NCBI RefSeq assembly: GCF_001747105.1
Contig: NZ_MDGQ01000003.1
Coordinates: 620,001 to 684,000, forward strand
Direction of reading: 5' to 3'
Origin: Roseivirga misakiensis
GTDB lineage: Bacteria > Bacteroidota > Bacteroidia > Cytophagales > Cyclobacteriaceae
Length of the DNA: 64,000 nt
The position numbers were made by a program, and so were the translations under genes. The notes beneath the pieces are model-generated. The model made no database searches, was not told the DNA's origin, and saw only the letters and a program-made list of their open reading frames with translations. Each line of letters opens with the position of its first letter. Position 1 is the first letter of the stretch. Shown here piece after piece: positions 46,380-55,155 of this stretch.

Positions 46380-46415
46380 AAAAAAAGGAGCCGAATAGTT
46401 AATACTCAGCTCCTT
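46380..46415 (-). terminator. Rho-independent terminator of the DUF547 gene
   Basis: On the minus strand AAGGAGC pairs with GCTCCTT (46385-46391 and 46409-46415), followed by seven T. It lies just beyond the stop at 46423. Confidence 0.85.
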
Positions 46416-46422
46416 GGGTTTA

Positions 46423-47196
46423 TTAATTAGACTGGTTCAAATCCCAGTTATAGCTCATAAATTTCACTTTGGCTTTATCATTAATCTCAACATCGGTGTA
46501 TCGGTTAATGAATTGTACCAAGGTTTGCCCATTCTTAAAATCTCCACCGAACCAAGAGAAGATTTTAGACACCGTAATTCGATCTGGTGTAATGGTATTT
46601 CTAGTAGTATCGTTCAAGAATAATTTTGCCTGTTCTTCTAGTTGAGCATCCAATTTAGTAGCCGTATAGGCTTCATTTCTCAAAACTGGACAAGAAATAG
46701 AAGCACAATTCACTGCAAAATGTATTCTAGGTTCTTCAAAATCCTTGCGGAGAATCTTATGTTCTATTCTGTCAAGACTAAAGTCTTCGCCTCCTATTTG
46801 AAACCATTCCTTCGTCCAAACGCTGCGTATAGTAGGAATAGCCAGAGAAGGGTTAAGGTCTTTGATACTTTTAACTGGGTAGTTATCGACAATTAGTTTA
46901 ACTGTAAATACATTATATGCATTGATCCAGTAAGCAATTTTTTCTTCGTCCGACCAGTCATCTGCTGGTGCATTCTTGCTTAAATAATCGGCATAAGCAT
47001 TCAGTTTGTCTTTATCCTTTACAAAGCCTTTGTAATCAACAAGACCATCTGCTTTCACGTGCTTTGCTAAAAGCGCCGTCCAATCAGTATGATCTGGTTT
47101 AATATCACTTTTACTAGCGAATGTATTGTTAGAATTTGAACAGCCTATCACGAACAATATGGCGAGCACTATAATTGTATTTACTCTTTTTTGCAT
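46423..47196 (-). CDS. DUF547-domain lipoprotein
   Basis: A 257-residue lipoprotein (lipobox Cys at residue 19, LFVIGC). The DUF547 pattern is clear: YWINAYNVFTVKLIVDNYP, RIHFAVNCASISCPVL with paired cysteines, and FSWFGGDF near the end. The family resembles papain- or transglutaminase-like folds, but activity is unproven. It stands alone, with a palindrome about 170 bases upstream. Confidence 0.92.
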   Translation of the reverse strand: MQKRVNTIIVLAILFVIGCSNSNNTFASKSDIKPDHTDWTALLAKHVKADGLVDYKGFVKDKDKLNAYADYLSKNAPADDWSDEEKIAYWINAYNVFTVKLIVDNYPVKSIKDLNPSLAIPTIRSVWTKEWFQIGGEDFSLDRIEHKILRKDFEEPRIHFAVNCASISCPVLRNEAYTATKLDAQLEEQAKLFLNDTTRNTITPDRITVSKIFSWFGGDFKNGQTLVQFINRYTDVEINDKAKVKFMSYNWDLNQSN

Positions 47197-47366
47197 GGTT
47201 CTTTTGTTTGCCCTAGATGAACCTTCAGAATCTCAAAAAAGTTGCAGTGCGCTAACGGAATTGATCAGAATGGCCTAAAATCAAAGATTTTGGTAGAAGA
47301 TTTTACCTTTTCGTGATATTTGAATTAGACTTCTGTGATGTCAAAAGTCGCAATATCTACCGGTTT

Positions 47367-47380
47367 CTAGTCTAGACTAG
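47367..47380. promoter_or_regulatory. Perfect 14-base palindrome between DUF71 and DUF547 genes
   Basis: CTAGTCTAGACTAG reads the same on both strands. It lies 16 bases beyond the B12 operon's last stop and far upstream of the DUF547 start. Without loop or T-run it is more likely an operator than a terminator. Confidence 0.3.
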
Positions 47381-47395
47381 TATAAAATTATGATG

Positions 47396-48091
47396 CTACA
47401 TTAAATCTTGAAACCAATAGGTGACAGTGTTTTCTGGGTTACCTTTTGAGAGTTCATATGCCTTGCCTACAACTTCACCTTTTTCGAACTTAACAGGTGC
47501 TTTAAAAATTGGGCCATCAAATACAAAAGTGTGGAATTCGCCATTTTCGCCACAAGGGTCTACATTTTCTGGAAGATCATTCAGAAAGTCTTCGTCTAGG
47601 ACTCTCCCTGCAAAAGACTTGTCGAGTTTGCTGCCGTCAATTGCCACGACTAGTGTTTTGAACCCTAAAGACAGAAACTCTTGTATAAGCTCATTGGTGT
47701 CTCTTTTCCAAAGTGGAAAATTTCCTTCTAATCCAACTTCTTTTAGCCGTTCAACTCGATAGTTTTTCAAATCTTCCAGAAAAATATCCCCGAAAATAGA
47801 ATGAGTGACGCCTTTTTCACGTAATAGGCTAAGCTCTTTTTTCATCACGGCGTCGTAAGAAGCCATATCGATATCGGTAGGCAAAGAGATTATGGATAAG
47901 GGTAATCCGATCGCTTGAACTTGCTTTTGAAGCATTGATTTCCGAACACCATGCATAGAGATCCTTTCTAAATCAGCATTGACTGTTGTAATCAGTTCTC
48001 GGATTTCAAAAGCATGATTATTCAACGTATGATAAAGCGCCAACGCACTATCTTTCCCTCCACTCCAATTAAAAATTGCCTGTTTCTTCAC
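47396..48091 (-). CDS. DUF71/COG2102 PP-loop ATPase, B12-salvage type
   Basis: A 231-residue PP-loop ATPase: FNWSGGKDSALALYH is the adenylation loop, and HSIFGDIFLEDLKNYR and DPCGENGEFHTFVFDGP are the conserved family blocks. Eukaryotic/archaeal relatives (Dph6) amidate diphthine, but bacteria lack diphthamide, and B12-linked bacterial members have been predicted to act in B12 salvage. The location at the end of a cobalamin-riboswitch operon fits that. The start is GTG at 48091; an in-frame TAA closes upstream. Its direct substrate is unknown. Confidence 0.88.
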   Translation of the reverse strand: MKKQAIFNWSGGKDSALALYHTLNNHAFEIRELITTVNADLERISMHGVRKSMLQKQVQAIGLPLSIISLPTDIDMASYDAVMKKELSLLREKGVTHSIFGDIFLEDLKNYRVERLKEVGLEGNFPLWKRDTNELIQEFLSLGFKTLVVAIDGSKLDKSFAGRVLDEDFLNDLPENVDPCGENGEFHTFVFDGPIFKAPVKFEKGEVVGKAYELSKGNPENTVTYWFQDLM

Positions 48092-48101
48092 TTTCTTGTT
48101 T

Positions 48102-48337
48102 TCACGTTAAAAGTAATCCTGATACCATCACAATGGTCTTATCAGCTTTTCTTCCTCGATATTGGTCCAACGTTCATCACGATCGGCTTTATGTCTATCA
48201 GTCCTTTTTTCATAGTCATTATCCCAATGCCGTGAAGTAGCCAGATAAACAGGGCTATCCGACAACTCTAGAGCTAACCGTTGAGCATAACTTGATTTTC
48301 CGGATCGTTGACCTCCTGTGATAAAGTAGATCATCAT
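48102..48337 (-). pseudogene. cobU: Broken cobU (adenosylcobinamide kinase/guanylyltransferase), central part deleted
   Basis: The visible frame (48128-48337) encodes 69 residues: IYFITGGQRSGKSSYAQRLA with the P-loop, then VYLATSRHWDN and RHKADRDERWTNIEE, as in the first third of CobU (normally about 170-180 residues). It then stops. In another frame immediately downstream, bases 48102-48134 encode IVMVSGLLLT and a stop, which resembles the CobU C-terminal strand (VSGIPL-type). About 100 internal codons are therefore missing and the join is out of frame. The start overlaps the preceding DUF71 gene in ATGATGA. Confidence 0.82.
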
Positions 48338-49008
48338 AGTTCTAAGGCTATGAATGAATAGTGTTCATGTTGAATAAAATGACCTGTTTGGATATTCAAT
48401 GGTCTTACGTGTTGAGGGCCGTCAAGTACCAAGGTATGATACTCTCCATTCTCTCCACATTCATCGATGCCCAATCGCTGAAATTCTGTTACCAAATCAC
48501 GGTTGATGACTTTACCTAAAATACTGGATGCGAGATGCGTCTGACATGAGACAACCATAGCTTCAATACCCATTTCTAACATTTCGTAAACCAGCGAAAG
48601 TCTTTCTTGCCGCCACAAAGGAAGGATTGGTTTTAGCGAAGCTGCTTCGGAGACCTTCTCCTCCCATGCGCGATGTGAGGCGATATCAATATCCCCAAAA
48701 ACTGCATGATCAATGTCGTATTCAGCTTTGAGTTCTTTCAGTCTGGTAATAAACTTGGTCTCATAATCCGTCCAAGTTGAAGCGATGAATTCCATCGGAA
48801 GCTTCAGGCAAGCTGCTTGCGCATATAGTATATCTTTTGGTATACCGTGCGACCTTGAGTTTTCTCCAAACTCATTCAGCACATTGAATAATAAACGAGG
48901 TGATAAGCCTAATTCAATGGCCTTGCAGTAGGCTAAATAGCTGTCCTTTCCTCCACTCCAAGAGCAAAGAAAAGAACCGCTATTTGTTATGTTGTGCTGC
49001 TCTTTCAA
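48334..49008 (-). CDS. DUF71/COG2102 PP-loop ATPase, B12-salvage type (second copy)
   Basis: A 224-residue paralogue of the gene at 47396, with CSWSGGKDSYLAYCK as PP-loop, HAVFGDIDIASHRAWEE and DECGENGEYHTLVLDGP. No ATG is available; the best start is TTG at 49008, directly after the btuB stop and in the same frame as btuB. The gene lies inside the B12 operon and overlaps the cobU remnant by four bases. Having two DUF71 copies in one B12 operon suggests different corrinoid or side-chain substrates, which is inference. Confidence 0.87.
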   Translation of the reverse strand: MKEQHNITNSGSFLCSWSGGKDSYLAYCKAIELGLSPRLLFNVLNEFGENSRSHGIPKDILYAQAACLKLPMEFIASTWTDYETKFITRLKELKAEYDIDHAVFGDIDIASHRAWEEKVSEAASLKPILPLWRQERLSLVYEMLEMGIEAMVVSCQTHLASSILGKVINRDLVTEFQRLGIDECGENGEYHTLVLDGPQHVRPLNIQTGHFIQHEHYSFIALEL

Positions 49009-50886
49009 TTACAACTTAAGGGATACACCGAAAGTGACATTAGCTGGTCTAGTTGCAAATCCATAAACCCCTACAAAATCTTCATCAAATAGGTTATTTA
49101 CTGCACCAGAAAGCACCACTCGACCATCATTTAGTTCATGAGAAATCGACAAATCAACAAGATTATAACTATCCAGTGACACTAAAAATGGCGCTGAGAA
49201 TATGGCTGCCGTTCTTTCTCCAAAGTGCGTATATTTCAATCTAACATTCGTATTCTTCGCGATGGTGTACCCCACATTCAACCCGTATTTAATATCTGGA
49301 ATTCTATAAAATTGAGTTTCATCTCCAAATTGGTAGCTAGCATAGTGAAGCTGGACATTTAAATCTTCTGTCACATTCCAGTCCAAATCGGTCTCAATTC
49401 CATCGATTTGTCTTTCACCATTAACATTTTGATATCCACCGCCGATAAAATTCCCCATTCCATCGAATTGGGAGACAAATTCAATCGCATTTTCTTCTGT
49501 TCGATCAAAGTATTCCACATTTAACGTAAGCTTGTCGCCTAAGTAGAGTGAAGCACCGAATTCAATTGATTGTGTCTCTTCGGCGTCCAAATTAGTATTT
49601 CCGAAACCTGATGCGAATAGCTGAAAAAGGCTCGGCGCCACAAATGCTGTAGAATAGGAGCCAAATAGCTTCAACTTATCATTCTCACTTAATTCGAATA
49701 GGTAAGATGGGTTCAAATTGTAAACAAAGTTGTTTCCATACTCACTATGATTATTCAACCTGACTCCAGCGTTTAAAGTAAATGCATCTGATAAATCAGC
49801 TGAAAGGTTTAGGTAAGGATCAAAGTTGGTAGCTTTTGGTTCTTCTGCTCCGTTTTGAAATTGAAACCGCTGATATTGGATACCTGCAATCGCTTTAATC
49901 TTATCGTTAAAGAAAAACTCGTTCGTAAAATCCGCTTGAAGGTTTTTCCCTAAGGCACTGGACGGAAAGGCGGACATAAACTCTCTTTTTACTCTATTAA
50001 AGTTCAGTTTTAGCTGTGCTCGACCACCTTCGTAGTTGTATTGTGGTTGCAAACCGTAACTCACTTGTGTAATGCTAAATGTGTTATCGGCGTCGAAAAA
50101 AGCACCACCATCATAATCTGATCTCACCCGATCATATGATAGATTAGCACCAAGTTTAAAGCTTTCCGTAAAGTCATATGTAAGTTTTGTTCTACCGGAA
50201 TAGCGCTCAAATCCGTCATCGCCAAAAGTCTGGGTAGGGTCTGTATCTTCCGCCGCCGAAAAGCCTTCACTGGTTGAAAAAGCTGCTCCTGCCAAATAAC
50301 TCAGTTTATCGCTTCTTCCATTGACATCTAGGTTGGTATTTCCCGTTTCAAAAGAACCAACGGTTTGCGTGAGTGTCACTTCAGGTTTAGCTGAAGTTCC
50401 CTCTTTCAGCTTTATGTTAATCACACCGGCTGCTGCACCAGTACCATAAAGTGTGCTTGCTCCTCCTTTTAGTACCTCTATGTATTCCACTGAAGCACTA
50501 TTTAATAACCTAAGGTCATAATCGTTTGCTATAGATGATGGATCGTTGATCGGAAGCCCATCCACTAGAATTAGTGTTTGCCTATTTCTACCTCCTCTTA
50601 AATTATAGTCTAAGTTCGTTCCCGGTGTACCGAAAGCACCATCTATATTAATGCCTGGCAATTGATTCAATAATTCTGCAACTGTAGCACCAGGTGTTTT
50701 TCTAATGTCTTCTGCAGTCAGTTTGTAGATGACCTTTCCAGACTTTTCAATTGGCGTTACAAAACGGGTTCCCGTTACCACAACTGCTCCTAAATCTGTT
50801 GTATCCTTTTTCTCTTGTGCATAAGAAAAAAGGCTGGTACCTAACAATACACCAAGTATTGCTCCCCTCAATCTAATTTTTATCAT
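49009..50886 (-). CDS. btuB: TonB-dependent outer-membrane receptor, BtuB-like
   Basis: A 625-residue receptor with a signal peptide ending near FSYAQ. The N-terminal TonB-box region (DLGAVVVTGTRF), the plug (TVAELLNQLPGINIDG, RGGRNRQTLILVDGLPINDP, VEYIEVLKGGASTLYGTGAAAGVINI) and a barrel of about 22 strands ending VTFGVSLKL are complete. Substrate is inferred as corrinoid from the riboswitch operon. The start overlaps the btuD end by 14 bases. Confidence 0.93.
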   Translation of the reverse strand: MIKIRLRGAILGVLLGTSLFSYAQEKKDTTDLGAVVVTGTRFVTPIEKSGKVIYKLTAEDIRKTPGATVAELLNQLPGINIDGAFGTPGTNLDYNLRGGRNRQTLILVDGLPINDPSSIANDYDLRLLNSASVEYIEVLKGGASTLYGTGAAAGVINIKLKEGTSAKPEVTLTQTVGSFETGNTNLDVNGRSDKLSYLAGAAFSTSEGFSAAEDTDPTQTFGDDGFERYSGRTKLTYDFTESFKLGANLSYDRVRSDYDGGAFFDADNTFSITQVSYGLQPQYNYEGGRAQLKLNFNRVKREFMSAFPSSALGKNLQADFTNEFFFNDKIKAIAGIQYQRFQFQNGAEEPKATNFDPYLNLSADLSDAFTLNAGVRLNNHSEYGNNFVYNLNPSYLFELSENDKLKLFGSYSTAFVAPSLFQLFASGFGNTNLDAEETQSIEFGASLYLGDKLTLNVEYFDRTEENAIEFVSQFDGMGNFIGGGYQNVNGERQIDGIETDLDWNVTEDLNVQLHYASYQFGDETQFYRIPDIKYGLNVGYTIAKNTNVRLKYTHFGERTAAIFSAPFLVSLDSYNLVDLSISHELNDGRVVLSGAVNNLFDEDFVGVYGFATRPANVTFGVSLKL

Positions 50887-51871
50887 TGTTTATTTTTAAG
50901 TAGTTAATCAGTAATTCTAATGTTATAAATGATTTATTTTCTTTCATTAATGTCCAGCAAGGGGCATCATCTCGATTGATTATCTCAATCTCAACTTCTC
51001 TTAAACCGTTCGGAAAAGCTCTTTCCAGAGCACTTTTGGTCCACTTTGTATAAATAGGGCTCCCCGTAATCGAAAACTCGTTGGTTAGCTCCTCCTCATT
51101 TCGTCTGAACCTTCCTTTCAAATAGTCAAATGACAGTTTTTCGGATCCGAAGGCGTTTTCGAGAGACTTATTTAGTATTAAGTCTTCTGGTAACCCAGTC
51201 GAAATGGATTGACCAGGCATGGCCAACCACATGTTGTCACTATGCTCTATGGCCATATCTATTTCGTGTGTGGAAATGAGTATAGTTTTACCCGTTTTCA
51301 GCGTGAGTTCTCTTAACAAATGGAAGATCTCGATGCGGTTCGGTGAATCTAAATGGGCGGTAGGCTCGTCGAGAATAATGATGTCGGTATCTTGAACCAG
51401 CGCTCTGGCAATCATCACTTTCTGTTTTTCACCATCGCTCAATTCACCGATATGTCGGTTAGTAAATTCAGCCGTCCCTGTTACTTTCAGCGACCATTGA
51501 ATGAGTTTTTGATCCTCTTCATTGAGTGTTCCTAACCAACCTGTATAGGGAAATCTACCGAGAGAAACCAAAGCATAAACGGTCAGGTTTCCTGTTGCCA
51601 TCCGATCGGTTAGTACCAAACTGAGTTGATGCGCAATCTGCTTTTGGTTATAAGACTGTAAATTTTTACCGTTTAGTTCAATTGTACCAGAAAGTGGTTT
51701 CTGGATTCCGGTTAGCGTTCTTATTAATGTCGATTTACCAGCTCCATTTGGCCCAAGTAGGCATGTTAATTGGCCCTGATTTAATTCTAGGCTTAAGTTG
51801 AAAAGGACTTGTTTATCCTTGTAACCGATGGTTAGCGTACTTGCTTTCAATATAGTCTTGCCGATATCCAT
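50873..51871 (-). CDS. btuD: Corrinoid ABC transporter ATP-binding protein with C-terminal extension
   Basis: The start is the ATG at 51871, overlapping the permease stop by one base (TGATG); a TTG one codon earlier is the longer option. Walker A GPNGAGKSTLI, a signature LSDGE (usual LSGGQ), Walker B IIILDEPTAHLD and the H-loop STHEIDMA are present. Residues about 255-332 form an extra domain (ALERAFPNGLREVEIEII) not found in short BtuD proteins. The FecE-type ATPase partners the BtuC-like permease. Confidence 0.92.
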   Translation of the reverse strand: MDIGKTILKASTLTIGYKDKQVLFNLSLELNQGQLTCLLGPNGAGKSTLIRTLTGIQKPLSGTIELNGKNLQSYNQKQIAHQLSLVLTDRMATGNLTVYALVSLGRFPYTGWLGTLNEEDQKLIQWSLKVTGTAEFTNRHIGELSDGEKQKVMIARALVQDTDIIILDEPTAHLDSPNRIEIFHLLRELTLKTGKTILISTHEIDMAIEHSDNMWLAMPGQSISTGLPEDLILNKSLENAFGSEKLSFDYLKGRFRRNEEELTNEFSITGSPIYTKWTKSALERAFPNGLREVEIEIINRDDAPCWTLMKENKSFITLELLINYLKINNDKN

Positions 51872-52926
51872 CAAAAAGAAGACTTAAGATTCCTTCGTTT
51901 CACAATGATCCATATGACTATGGGCGAGCCGATCATAGCCGTAATGGCATTGACTGGAAGTACAGTGTTACTACCGGGGACTTGCGAAATAATGTCACAG
52001 AATAGCATCAGAATAGCACCGACTAATACACAACTTGGTATCAAAACTTTGTGATCGGAAGTATTGAGAAAGCTTCTGGTCAAGTGCGGTACCGCGATGC
52101 CCACGAAGCCGATCGGCCCGCAAAAACCTGTAATAGAACCTGCAAGTATACTCGTCACAAGTATCACCCCAATTCTCGACCGCCTAATATTCAACCCCAT
52201 ACTCTGGGCATAATCCTCACCTAGTAGAAGGGCGTTGAGTGTCTTCGACAATAAAAAGGTCATGAAAATTCCGAATACAACGATGATACTCAGAATGGAT
52301 AGTTGATCGGCAGTAACGCCCCCAAGGCTACCAAAAGTCCAGAAAATATATTCTTGAATTTGTTCAGGGTCACTGAAATACTGCCAAATACTTACAATCG
52401 CGATGGTAATATTGGCCACCATAATCCCTACGATCAGCATCACTACATTATCCCTGATTTTGTAGGATATGGCCAGAATTGCCAAAAGTACGAGCGCTGC
52501 GCCCACGGTCGCCGCAAGTATGATGAGCCAGCTTCCACCCAAGCCCAATTGTCTGACCGTAAAGGCTGTGGTTGCGGTACCAGCGGCTAACATAACGGCC
52601 GCTACACCCAAACTTGCTCCCGCAGTAATTCCCAAAACTGAGGGTCCTGCTAAAGGGTTTCTAAAGAGGGTTTGCATTTGTAATCCTCCAACGGATAACG
52701 CCGCGCCAGCCAGTATGGCGGTAATGGTTCTTGGCAATCGAATTTTGAGAATAATTGCCTGCCAAGCTTCATTTTCTGTCGGTTGGCCCAGCAGAATTCT
52801 AGCTACTTCACTGGTTGGTATTCTCACTGAACCCAAGCCTAAATCAAGCAGAATCAATAGCACAACAACTATGATCAGAATGATCATTAACTGCCACTTT
52901 ACCCCCCCGTTTTTAGGGCTGTTCAT
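51871..52926 (-). CDS. btuC: Corrinoid ABC transporter permease (BtuC/FecCD family)
   Basis: I choose the ATG at 52926 (MNSPKNGGVKWQ); the frame can begin seven codons earlier with TTG at 52947. The protein is about 351 residues with about ten helices; RLPRTITAILAGAALSVGG, LAGPSVLGITAGASLG and GPIGFVGIAVPHLTR are the family landmarks, the last coupling to the ATPase. It follows the binding-protein gene by 26 bases and couples to btuD by one base. Confidence 0.93.
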   Translation of the reverse strand: MNSPKNGGVKWQLMIILIIVVVLLILLDLGLGSVRIPTSEVARILLGQPTENEAWQAIILKIRLPRTITAILAGAALSVGGLQMQTLFRNPLAGPSVLGITAGASLGVAAVMLAAGTATTAFTVRQLGLGGSWLIILAATVGAALVLLAILAISYKIRDNVVMLIVGIMVANITIAIVSIWQYFSDPEQIQEYIFWTFGSLGGVTADQLSILSIIVVFGIFMTFLLSKTLNALLLGEDYAQSMGLNIRRSRIGVILVTSILAGSITGFCGPIGFVGIAVPHLTRSFLNTSDHKVLIPSCVLVGAILMLFCDIISQVPGSNTVLPVNAITAMIGSPIVIWIIVKRRNLKSSF

Positions 52927-52952
52927 TATGGTTTCAGGTCGATTCAAATGGG

Positions 52953-54158
52953 TTATTTGAGGCGGTTGTAGTAGACTAGCTCGTGATCGGGTAAGAGATC
53001 CGGATGAAAAATTTTGATGTTGTCTTTCAGGACAATATGCGGTTTTACCACTGCTGATTCGTAGTAATCATTTCCGCCACCCTCAGTATATCGGCCATAG
53101 ATATTGTATATGGTCCTATTCTTAAAAGCCTTGAAATCGGCATATCGTGCATCCGCTTGGAGAATTTCATCGAGCGTCTTAACGGCACCTGGCACCAACC
53201 AAAAATCAGATTTAAGTCCTTCTAGGTAAACCGTCTCGAAGTCTAATTTGAGACTTCCCGTAGACTGATCGCCCGCCCATGGGTAATTCACTTTGGCTAG
53301 GTCTAAAATGTGATAGGCAAAACTTTTACCCCCCGACACAAACCAAGAGTCGCCTTGTGCAATTCCAGTAATGGTAGATGGCCCTTTTTGAACATTACTA
53401 TTAACAATTTGAAGAACCGCTTCATACTCGCTCACCATATCGGCAAACTGTTCATTGACTAGTGCTTCTTTATTCAATAGTACCGCGAGTAACTTGATCC
53501 ATTCCGCCCGACCCAAAAGGTCTTTCTCTTGCCAATCGGCATTGAGTAGTACTGGCACCCCAGTATTTTCTAGTTCTTGGTAAGCTTCATTTTGAGAATT
53601 AGGGTAGCCTACACCAAGGAGTGCATCAATACCCAATGACACGGTTAATTCTGTATTGAGCATACCTGCGGGAGACAATTCTGTGATCTCGCCTGTCTCA
53701 ACAAGGCTTTTTACTCGACTATTACTGATGTATTGAGCAGTTTCAACTCCTTTTAATTGATCGAAAGCATCTAACAGGTCAAACATACCCAAGTGAGTGG
53801 TAGATAATGACCCAAGACCTTGGGCAGGAATATTAACAATTCGTTCCTTAGCAAAACCATCGGGTGCTGGTGTGTCGCGTTGGACTAAAGCAAACTTTAC
53901 TGTATCGATAAAGTCGTTGTAATGCCTAAACATTTGGAGTTCCTTCCAATGTTTATGATAGACAATATCGAAACCGATCGCATAGTCAATCGAAGTTTTT
54001 ACTGGGAAATAGTCTTTTTGGGGATCGAAATCACTAGCTAAATCACTATTACTTTTTGGGGAAGTACAGCTTACTAAAAAAGCTAGTATTAAGACTGGAA
54101 GCCACGTCAGGGTATTATCCGCCCTGAGATGGGTAATCTCGTTTTTGTTTCTTTTCAT
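52953..54158 (-). CDS. btuF: Corrinoid-binding lipoprotein of the ABC transporter (BtuF-like)
   Basis: A 401-residue periplasmic binding protein (PBP type III, BtuF/FhuD-like). A long charged leader precedes the hydrophobic stretch, and the lipobox Cys is residue 31 (FLVSC). Landmarks are GLGSLSTTHLGMFDLLDAF, INALLGVGYP-like (GIDALLGVGYPNS) and ESAVVKPHIVLKDN near the end. It is the first gene of the operon, about 42 bases after the riboswitch. Confidence 0.9.
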   Translation of the reverse strand: MKRNKNEITHLRADNTLTWLPVLILAFLVSCTSPKSNSDLASDFDPQKDYFPVKTSIDYAIGFDIVYHKHWKELQMFRHYNDFIDTVKFALVQRDTPAPDGFAKERIVNIPAQGLGSLSTTHLGMFDLLDAFDQLKGVETAQYISNSRVKSLVETGEITELSPAGMLNTELTVSLGIDALLGVGYPNSQNEAYQELENTGVPVLLNADWQEKDLLGRAEWIKLLAVLLNKEALVNEQFADMVSEYEAVLQIVNSNVQKGPSTITGIAQGDSWFVSGGKSFAYHILDLAKVNYPWAGDQSTGSLKLDFETVYLEGLKSDFWLVPGAVKTLDEILQADARYADFKAFKNRTIYNIYGRYTEGGGNDYYESAVVKPHIVLKDNIKIFHPDLLPDHELVYYNRLK

Positions 54159-54199
54159 AACGCTGGCTTTTCCTCAGAAAGCGTGTTAATTCTTAAAAA

Positions 54200-54374
54200 C
54201 AAAGGCAGGTCTTCTGACTTCCCCGGTTTTACTGAGCCTTCCCGACAGTAATATTCACTGACAGTGGCAAATTTCAGTAAACCTTAAAAATGGGTTTACA
54301 GCAGCTGGGACTGTTCAGGACTTACACCTGATTCCCTTTTAATTTCTAAATCAACTTGACTTAGAAAACCCTTG
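54200..54374 (-). ncRNA. Cobalamin (B12) riboswitch
   Basis: On the minus strand the leader contains GGGAATCAGGTGTAAGTCC, a GCCACTG core element, and the B12 box AGTCAGAAGACCTGCC (about 54204-54219). The outer helix P1 can form between CAAGGGT (54368-54374) and GCCTTTG (54200-54206). It precedes btuF by about 42 bases. Being close to the start codon, it likely acts by blocking initiation when adenosylcobalamin or a related corrinoid is bound. Confidence 0.95.
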
Positions 54375-54381
54375 CGTGAGC

Positions 54382-54389
54382 CAAAGGTA
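54382..54389 (-). promoter_or_regulatory. Bacteroidetes-type -7 element of the B12 operon
   Basis: TACCTTTG matches TAnnTTTG and lies eight bases before the first P1 base, placing the transcript start at the aptamer's edge. I do not see a good -33 element. Confidence 0.6.
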
Positions 54390-54490
54390 GAAAAAGTTTA
54401 TGACATGGTAGTTAATTCTTGAAATGCTCCGTTTGTGGAATTATCAGAATTTGGTAGAAACTTATTAGTTTTAAGGCGTTAAATAAGCAT

Positions 54491-55144
54491 ATGAAAGCAT
54501 TCATCTACTCTACACTTGTACTCGTTTTTTTAGCTACTGGAAGTATCAACGTTCATGCGCAGAAAATTACCGAACGTTATGAAAGTGGGGCAAAAAAGTA
54601 TCAGGGCAAGATCAAAAAAGGGCGTAAAACTGGCAAACACGAGTTTTGGTATGAAAGTGGCCAAATTCAGAAAGAAGAGAAGTATGACAAGCGTGGTATT
54701 TTAATTCAAGTAAAAGAATGGGACGAAGATGGGAAGCTTTTAAAAGATTTTAACCCTGAAAAAGCGGTTGAAAAGCTTAGAAGTAAGCAGTTTGCCGATA
54801 TGAAATGGTTTTTGGTCCGAGATGGTCTCTCTTATTACAAAACGAAGGGTAAACAGATCTATCAGCCTATAAATGGTCGTAAAAACATGATGCTTAACTA
54901 TGCCACTTACACCATGAGTGGTAAGGAGGTAGATAGTTCTTTCCGTAGAAAAGAGCCAATTAATGTTCAACTCATTGGTGGGCCTTATATCAAAGGGTTC
55001 TTAATGGCCCTTTCCTATTTTGAACCAGGTGATAGTGGGTTTATTAGAATTCCTTCGGAACTGGCTTATGGCAGATTAGGTACTACTAATGTTCCTGCCA
55101 ATGCAGTCCTTGTTTTCCAAGTAAGTGTTATCAGTGTCAACTAA
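54491..55144 (+). CDS. Exported FKBP-type peptidyl-prolyl isomerase with MORN-like repeats
   Basis: A 217-residue protein with a signal peptide ending near VHAQ. The first part (residues 25-80) contains MORN-like repeats (YESGAKKYQGKIKKGRKTGK, EFWYESGQIQKEEKYD). The C-terminal half is an FKBP domain, with GKEVDSSF, GFLMALSYFEPGDSGFIRIPS, AYGRLG and NAVLVFQVSVISV. FKBPs catalyse proline isomerisation in folding proteins; here in the periplasm. It diverges from the B12 operon. Confidence 0.87.
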   Translation: MKAFIYSTLVLVFLATGSINVHAQKITERYESGAKKYQGKIKKGRKTGKHEFWYESGQIQKEEKYDKRGILIQVKEWDEDGKLLKDFNPEKAVEKLRSKQFADMKWFLVRDGLSYYKTKGKQIYQPINGRKNMMLNYATYTMSGKEVDSSFRRKEPINVQLIGGPYIKGFLMALSYFEPGDSGFIRIPSELAYGRLGTTNVPANAVLVFQVSVISVN

Positions 55145-55155
55145 ACACTCTTTTC

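Noticed and set aside
47396-49008. Diphthine-ammonia ligase (Dph6) as the function of the DUF71 proteins
   Set aside because: Bacteria lack diphthamide, and the riboswitch operon points to corrinoid salvage.
52469-52960. 163-residue plus-strand frame over btuC
   Set aside because: Antisense to a well-supported permease with normal coding character; composition fits a shadow.
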